Source: JAYEHL01 sp041653935 (lineage in GTDB: Bacteria > Chloroflexota > Dehalococcoidia > E44-bin15). Taken from it: a DNA stretch of 24,602 nt. Under the pieces are notes generated by a model. The model was not told the origin of the DNA and searched no databases. It worked only from the letters and a program-made list of their open reading frames with translations. The number at the start of each line of letters is the position of its first letter. Position 1 is the stretch's first letter. Position numbers and translations under genes: made by a program. Shown here in pieces: positions 21,010 to 24,602 of the stretch. Location of the stretch: NCBI GenBank assembly GCA_041653935.1, contig JBAZEO010000031.1, forward strand, positions 1 to 24,602, written 5' to 3'.

Positions 21010-22934
21010 ACGCTGTCCGTGAATATAAAATGGTGGTTCCAACCGGCGGCAACCTGTATGCGAAGATATCAGAACGTGGTAGATGGTCTTGCGAAATCAA
21101 AGGCGCATCTAAGTGGTATGCGGTACAGTCCTCAGAAGATCCGGTTTGGATGAGTTGCCGGAAGTGGGATAATCTACCTAAAGCCTTTGAAATAGAAAGT
21201 GACGCATGGAATGAGTTCCGTCAGGGAGTTCAACAGCAAGAAGAGAACGCAGAGAACCAGAGCAAGGAACCTGAAGAGGAAGGTATAACTGAAGAGATCA
21301 AGGCAAAGGCACTTGATATCTTGAAGACGGGCAAGCCGGTTGATTACTTCTTAGATACTTTCAATAAGATCCATGTCGGTGATCGAGACCTGGGCGAAAT
21401 ACTGATCTATTGCACGGGCAGCCAGCTCAACAAAACCTCCAACGGCCTGCATCCTAAGTTGTCTGGTGAGAGCGGCATGGGCAAATCGGACGCGGTTGAG
21501 ACCTTCCTGCATTGCCTGCCCAAATGTGCCTATATCAAGACATCACTATCTAGCAAGTCGATCTTCTACCACGACATAAAACCTGGCACCCTGATCTTCC
21601 TCGACGATTACAAGCAGAATGATGATCTGGATGCCATTATCAAGCAGACCTCCAGCCGGTTCCATGAGCCATACGAGCACCGCACCATAGACAAGGATCG
21701 GGAAGCTCAGATAATGGTGGCACCTCCTGAGATCGTGTGGGCCATCACCTCAGTCGACACCTCCCAGGATATACAGGTCTTGAACCGCCAGGTGGGGCTT
21801 GATGTGGATGCCACAGAGGATACGACCCGATCCGTCATAGAGCATTTACTGGCCCAGGCAGAACATGGAGAAGAGCGTTTCCCACTAACTGAGGAAGTGT
21901 TAATATGTCGTGCTATGATTCTTGAATTGAAGCGCCATTGCTTCAAAGTTGCTATTCCTTTTGCAAAACGTATTAAGTGGCAAGACCTGAGCAGCCGCCG
22001 CAATCCCTCTATATTCCTCGATCTGATCCGCTCAAACGCGGTTTGGCACTTCATGCAGAGGGAAAACGGAGAAGATGATTTCATAGCAGCAAATGAGGAA
22101 GATTTTGTCTCTGCAAAGCGGTTATACGTTGGCCGGGCAGACACTCTGATAGACAAGCTGTCGAAGCCCGAGCGCAGGCTCGCAGAGGCCATCTTGGAGA
22201 ATCGTGGCGAAATGTACCGCGATGAGGCCGCCGCGAAGCTGAAAGTGTCAGTCAATCGCATCAGTCAGCTAACACATGGTGAGAACGGCAAGACGGGCTT
22301 AATCCAGAAGCTACCGGGCTTTAATGTGGAAAAGGTGACACTCCGAGATGATGTCCGGTCGGTTCAAAAGACCATGCTCACGATGGTTGGTTATGATAAG
22401 TTCAAGGGGTTTGACAGTATCGTGACATTGGAGCCACCGCTATCGATGGAAGGAAGTAAGCCGGGTGTAAGTGAGGATCTTACACCCAAAACCGTAAGCA
22501 AGCATACTAGTAGTAAGTTAGTAAGTAATATAGAAGATATATATGAGAGAGATCTTACTGACTCGCACAACAAAAAAGATTTCTCTCTCAAAAGTCCAAA
22601 AACTCCTTACGGAGCTTACACCGATAGCAAGCGGCCCGAAAACGAGCTTATTTCGGAATTTACACCTCCTGATTCTCACGAAAATGCACTTGATTCTTTA
22701 CAAAATGCAGAAACACGACATACCAATCTAAAAAACCGTGTTACCTCGGAAGAGCAGAAAATGCTAGAATCGATGACAGCAGACGCTAAACGCGAGGAAA
22801 AGTTCAAGCTGAAGCGGTGTGAGGAATGTGGGAAAAGTGTTACTGCCTTATATGAGATCGGTGAAGGTGAGTTTGTAATGAAGATGTGCAAGGTTTGTTA
22901 TGATGCATATTTAGACGATATAAGCGGTGTATAG
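21006..22934 (+). CDS. AAA+/P-loop replicative helicase-like ATPase (642 aa)
   Basis: ATG 21006 overlaps the HNH stop. The N-terminal ~95 residues form a small domain and acidic linker. Walker A is GESGMGKS (154-161), Walker B TLIFLDD (195-201), and a likely arginine finger follows in LNRQVGLDVD (R261). A winged helix follows (AEAILENRGEMYRDEAAAKL, then VSVNRISQL), then a low-complexity Ser/Thr/Lys linker (~484-600) and a C-terminal zinc ribbon C605, C608, C628, C631. This layout suits a primase-associated helicase; it is MCM- or SF3-like in overall role, but the exact family is uncertain. The linker DNA holds nine GTAAG/CTTAC repeats. It is the last plus-strand gene, ending at a hairpin. Confidence 0.75.
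   Translation: MNAVREYKMVVPTGGNLYAKISERGRWSCEIKGASKWYAVQSSEDPVWMSCRKWDNLPKAFEIESDAWNEFRQGVQQQEENAENQSKEPEEEGITEEIKAKALDILKTGKPVDYFLDTFNKIHVGDRDLGEILIYCTGSQLNKTSNGLHPKLSGESGMGKSDAVETFLHCLPKCAYIKTSLSSKSIFYHDIKPGTLIFLDDYKQNDDLDAIIKQTSSRFHEPYEHRTIDKDREAQIMVAPPEIVWAITSVDTSQDIQVLNRQVGLDVDATEDTTRSVIEHLLAQAEHGEERFPLTEEVLICRAMILELKRHCFKVAIPFAKRIKWQDLSSRRNPSIFLDLIRSNAVWHFMQRENGEDDFIAANEEDFVSAKRLYVGRADTLIDKLSKPERRLAEAILENRGEMYRDEAAAKLKVSVNRISQLTHGENGKTGLIQKLPGFNVEKVTLRDDVRSVQKTMLTMVGYDKFKGFDSIVTLEPPLSMEGSKPGVSEDLTPKTVSKHTSSKLVSNIEDIYERDLTDSHNKKDFSLKSPKTPYGAYTDSKRPENELISEFTPPDSHENALDSLQNAETRHTNLKNRVTSEEQKMLESMTADAKREEKFKLKRCEECGKSVTALYEIGEGEFVMKMCKVCYDAYLDDISGV
22456..22619. repeat. Iteron-like GTAAG/CTTAC cluster, candidate origin
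   Basis: GTAAG occurs at 22456, 22467, 22494, 22513 and 22521, and CTTAC at 22479, 22554, 22606 and 22615: nine copies in 164 bases where about 0.3 would be expected by chance. Copies 22463-22471 and 22479-22487 form a 9-bp inverted repeat (GGGTGTAAG/CTTACACCC, 7-base loop). An AT-rich stretch (TAATATAGAAGATATATAT, 22526-22544) lies between the two groups. Iterons plus AT-rich DNA inside a helicase gene suggest a replication origin or an autoregulatory site. Confidence 0.5.
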
Positions 22935-22953
22935 AGGGCCTCTCCCGCCCTCT
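22933..22953. terminator. Hairpin terminator between convergent operons
   Basis: AGAGGGC (22933-22939) and GCCCTCT (22947-22953) form a 7-bp stem with a 7-base loop, followed by TCTTAA. It starts at the helicase stop and lies before the 3' end of the minus operon (22974), so it may end transcription from both sides. The T run is weak. Confidence 0.45.
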
Positions 22954-22973
22954 TCTTAACCCTTAAATAGGAA

Positions 22974-23624
22974 CTAACCTCTCTCCCTAATCTTGGTCAA
23001 TGCCGCCCGCGCCTGATCCTGCGCCACCTGCCGGCAGCATCCGCGTCTGGTAGCATCACATTCGTAGAAATCTAATACTTTTTCTTCAAGCCGCTTGACA
23101 TAGCTTGCCTCTTGCTCCAAGCCAAGTTCCTGCGCTGCTTGCTCTCGGAACCCCTGCACATGGTCCTCAACTGTTGTGATTGCGGCAGGGATAGATGGTG
23201 TGGGCACCATCCCGGTCAGAACATGTGTGGCGGCAAGGCGATTGGCCCGCTCTTCGATGGCGATCTCTCGCCACTTGGCAAGCAATTCCGCTGTCTGCTT
23301 ATTTCCTGCGACGAATTGCTCCGATTGCACTTTTATGAATTCTTTCAGTTCTTGTATCCTGATGTCCTTGGCGGCAAGCTGCTCTTTCGACTCTTGCAAA
23401 TATTTGAAAGTAGAATCCCCCCATTGAATAAAATGATCGATTATCTTCTCTACGGGGTCGTCTTTTCCAAAAAACGCGAGCCTGCCCAATCGCGATATTT
23501 GCTCTCGCGCCTGCTTGATTTCGGCAACCAATCCGGGCAGCAGCTCGAAGGCTGCATATGCATCCTCTGGGTAATGCCATGCCTTGTTTAGGATGGCTTC
23601 AGCGTCTTGTAATGCATCGCTCAT
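22974..23624 (-). CDS. Coiled-coil protein of unknown function (216 aa)
   Basis: The minus-strand start at 23624 overlaps the upstream stop (ATGA). The protein is almost entirely helical: LLPGLVAEIKQAREQISRLG, then FKYLQESKEQLAAKDIRIQE and LEQEASYVKRLEEKVLDFYE, giving at least two coiled-coil stretches. A Cys cluster (YECDATRRGCC) near residue 190 may bind metal. No enzymatic motif is visible. It closes the minus operon, facing the replication genes. It could be a structural scaffold or an early regulatory protein. Confidence 0.6.
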   Translation of the reverse strand: MSDALQDAEAILNKAWHYPEDAYAAFELLPGLVAEIKQAREQISRLGRLAFFGKDDPVEKIIDHFIQWGDSTFKYLQESKEQLAAKDIRIQELKEFIKVQSEQFVAGNKQTAELLAKWREIAIEERANRLAATHVLTGMVPTPSIPAAITTVEDHVQGFREQAAQELGLEQEASYVKRLEEKVLDFYECDATRRGCCRQVAQDQARAALTKIRERG

Positions 23625-23866
23625 ATCTCCTCCTTCCCAAATATTTCGGGCATCTCGCGGGCCAATTGCTCGCGTGCCATCTGGTGAGCCGTTCCGACAT
23701 CGAGCGCAATCCCGAATCGTCCTGCGTCGCTCAGTAATCGCTCTATACGGTCCTGTCTGAGTGCTGCCTTCAAGGTCTCGATCTGCTTGGCTTGCACATC
23801 GGTTCTAAGCTCCAATTGCGAAATTCTGCCTTGCAAACGACATATATAGTCGCTTTCGGTGCTCAT
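23621..23866 (-). CDS. Coiled-coil hypothetical protein (81 aa)
   Basis: ATG 23866 overlaps the upstream stop, and the gene's stop overlaps the next ATG (23624). Residues 8-45 (ICRLQGRISQLELRTDVQAK, then QIETLKAALRQDRIERLL) form a coiled coil. The end (AHQMAREQLAREMPEIFGKE) is a helix. It resembles its larger neighbour in style and may pair with it, but no family is recognised. Confidence 0.55.
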   Translation of the reverse strand: MSTESDYICRLQGRISQLELRTDVQAKQIETLKAALRQDRIERLLSDAGRFGIALDVGTAHQMAREQLAREMPEIFGKEEI

Positions 23867-24030
23867 ATCGGCACCATCTCGTAATGTGCATCAAATCTCG
23901 TCATTTCCTCCGGGCCGGGTATCCACACGCCGCGCGTCTCCATATTACGGAGCATCTGCTCAAATGCGATCAGATCCATCTCACCGCAATCGATTGTGAT
24001 TGCCAATTTTCCCGGTTTGTAATCTGTCAT
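23863..24030 (-). CDS. Small hypothetical protein (55 aa)
   Basis: ATG 24030 overlaps the upstream stop as ATGA, with GGAG ten bases upstream; the stop overlaps the next ATG. The sequence reads MTDYKPGKLAITIDCGEMDL, then IAFEQMLRNMETRGVWIPGP. A strand plus helix pattern is visible but no motif I can name. The overlaps at both ends and continuous coding style make it very likely real despite its length. Confidence 0.6.
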   Translation of the reverse strand: MTDYKPGKLAITIDCGEMDLIAFEQMLRNMETRGVWIPGPEEMTRFDAHYEMVPI

Positions 24031-24488
24031 CTGATCACTCCTTCCTGGCGAAGCTGGTCGCGGGCATCGTGTCGCAATTCATCTTTGCACGGACATTCGT
24101 CCCACCCACCACAATTTCCGTCGAGTTCATCACACACATAATCATCAGACGCGTGTTTGCACCACCCAGCTGGATTTGTTGCCCGCTCCTCGACCAGCGC
24201 CTTGCCCCGCGCTCGCTTCTCCTGTCCGAGTTTCTTGAGGGCGGCACACTGCTTGGCTATGCGCCGGGCCTGCTTGTTCTGGATTTGTTTCGCGACAGAA
24301 CGACATGCGCCAAGCTGGATCACAGTTTCATCTACCGAGTGGATTAGCCGGTCGATCTCATCCAGGGCAGCGGGTAGCATGGCCACCTGATCTACCAGAG
24401 TTTTCAGATCCTCATCTATCTCATTTCCTGTTAAGTGGAATGATGCTTTCTCGCATAGCTCGCGAGCAGCCTTAATGTCGAATGTCAT
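24027..24488 (-). CDS. Helical protein with C-terminal Cys cluster (153 aa)
   Basis: ATG 24488 overlaps the upstream stop (ATGA). The first 110 residues are helical (LKTLVDQVAMLPAALDEIDR, then SVAKQIQNKQARRIAKQCAA). The end carries six cysteines in WCKHASDDYVCDELDGNCGG and WDECPCKDEL, which looks like a zinc- or disulfide-bound knuckle. Unrecognised. It is part of the minus-strand operon of small phage proteins. Confidence 0.55.
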   Translation of the reverse strand: MTFDIKAARELCEKASFHLTGNEIDEDLKTLVDQVAMLPAALDEIDRLIHSVDETVIQLGACRSVAKQIQNKQARRIAKQCAALKKLGQEKRARGKALVEERATNPAGWCKHASDDYVCDELDGNCGGWDECPCKDELRHDARDQLRQEGVIR

Positions 24489-24602
24489 TGCTCCTCCATC
24501 TTGGACGCCATCGCTCGCATTCTACGCAAGACCTCGCGCGCTGGATTTCCGTATGGGGCATTAGCTAACAGCAAGCCGGTAAGAACCTCCGAATCGCCTG
24601 GC
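24485..24602 (-). CDS. Partial CDS, C-terminal end of an unknown protein
   Basis: The minus-strand frame is open to the right edge and ends at TGA 24485-24487, overlapping the next ATG. The visible C-terminus reads PGDSEVLTGLLLANAPYGNP, then AREVLRRMRAMASKMEEQ, which looks like coding sequence ending in a helix. The start lies beyond the window. GGAGGAG near its end serves as ribosome binding site for the next gene. Confidence 0.5.
   Translation of the reverse strand, partial: PGDSEVLTGLLLANAPYGNPAREVLRRMRAMASKMEEQ

Noticed and set aside
21707..22261. 184-codon minus-strand frame opposite the helicase gene
   Set aside because: Composition (Ser/Arg-rich) is that of an antisense shadow, and the sense frame has clear ATPase motifs.
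1..24602. CRISPR arrays, insertion sequences, rRNA and integrase genes
   Set aside because: Looked for and not seen: no regularly spaced repeats with unique spacers, no transposase or integrase motifs, no rRNA sequence.

Overview
The window looks like a contiguous piece of a head-tailed (siphovirus-like) virus or provirus of a methanogenic archaeon. The virus signs are a tail tube / tail assembly chaperone / tape measure / tail tip / fibre series, a primase-polymerase next to an AAA+ helicase, a phage-type C5 cytosine methyltransferase, an HNH endonuclease, and long runs of tiny genes joined by ATGA overlaps. The archaeal signs are TATA-box promoters (for example 12198-12207, 14819-14828, 15638-15647), one probably leaderless gene, and a 257-aa regulator of the FilR1 type, which is typical of methanogens. 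The host may belong to the Methanosarcinales (possibly Methanothrix), but that is inference. No capsid, portal, terminase or integrase gene lies inside the window.

Layout. Positions 1-11831 (+) are the tail module: a tail tube protein cut by the left edge, a small protein, a structured intergenic region, two tail-assembly-chaperone frames likely joined by a -1 frameshift, a 1578-aa tape measure protein, two tail-tip proteins and two adsorption (fibre) proteins. Positions 11762-16295 are a regulatory and accessory region on both strands. It holds a minus-strand HTH protein, a DEDDh exoribonuclease, two ribbon-helix-helix proteins, the FilR1-like regulator, a three-gene minus-strand operon, a membrane UbiA-type prenyltransferase, a strongly structured and probably non-coding stretch (15840-16020) and a winged-helix protein. 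Positions 16280-19541 (+) hold the cytosine methyltransferase, a second long frame nested inside it, and a cascade of small genes: signal-peptide protein, winged helices, glutaredoxin, zinc ribbons and a possible Sm-like protein. Positions 19537-22934 (+) are the replication module: primase-polymerase, HNH endonuclease, helicase. Positions 22974-24602 (-) are a separate, tightly overlapped operon of small proteins, facing the replication module across a hairpin.

How it fits together. The tail genes build a long flexible tail whose tip and fibres carry repeated carbohydrate-binding-like modules. The regulators and palindromic promoters between 11.8 and 16.3 kb probably set the early/late or lysogeny decision. 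The primase and helicase copy the genome, and an iteron-like array inside the helicase gene is a candidate origin. The methyltransferase probably protects the DNA from host restriction. The most striking observation is the 241-aa second reading frame inside the methyltransferase gene. It has its own perfectly spaced ribosome binding site and resembles a recurrent phage protein type.
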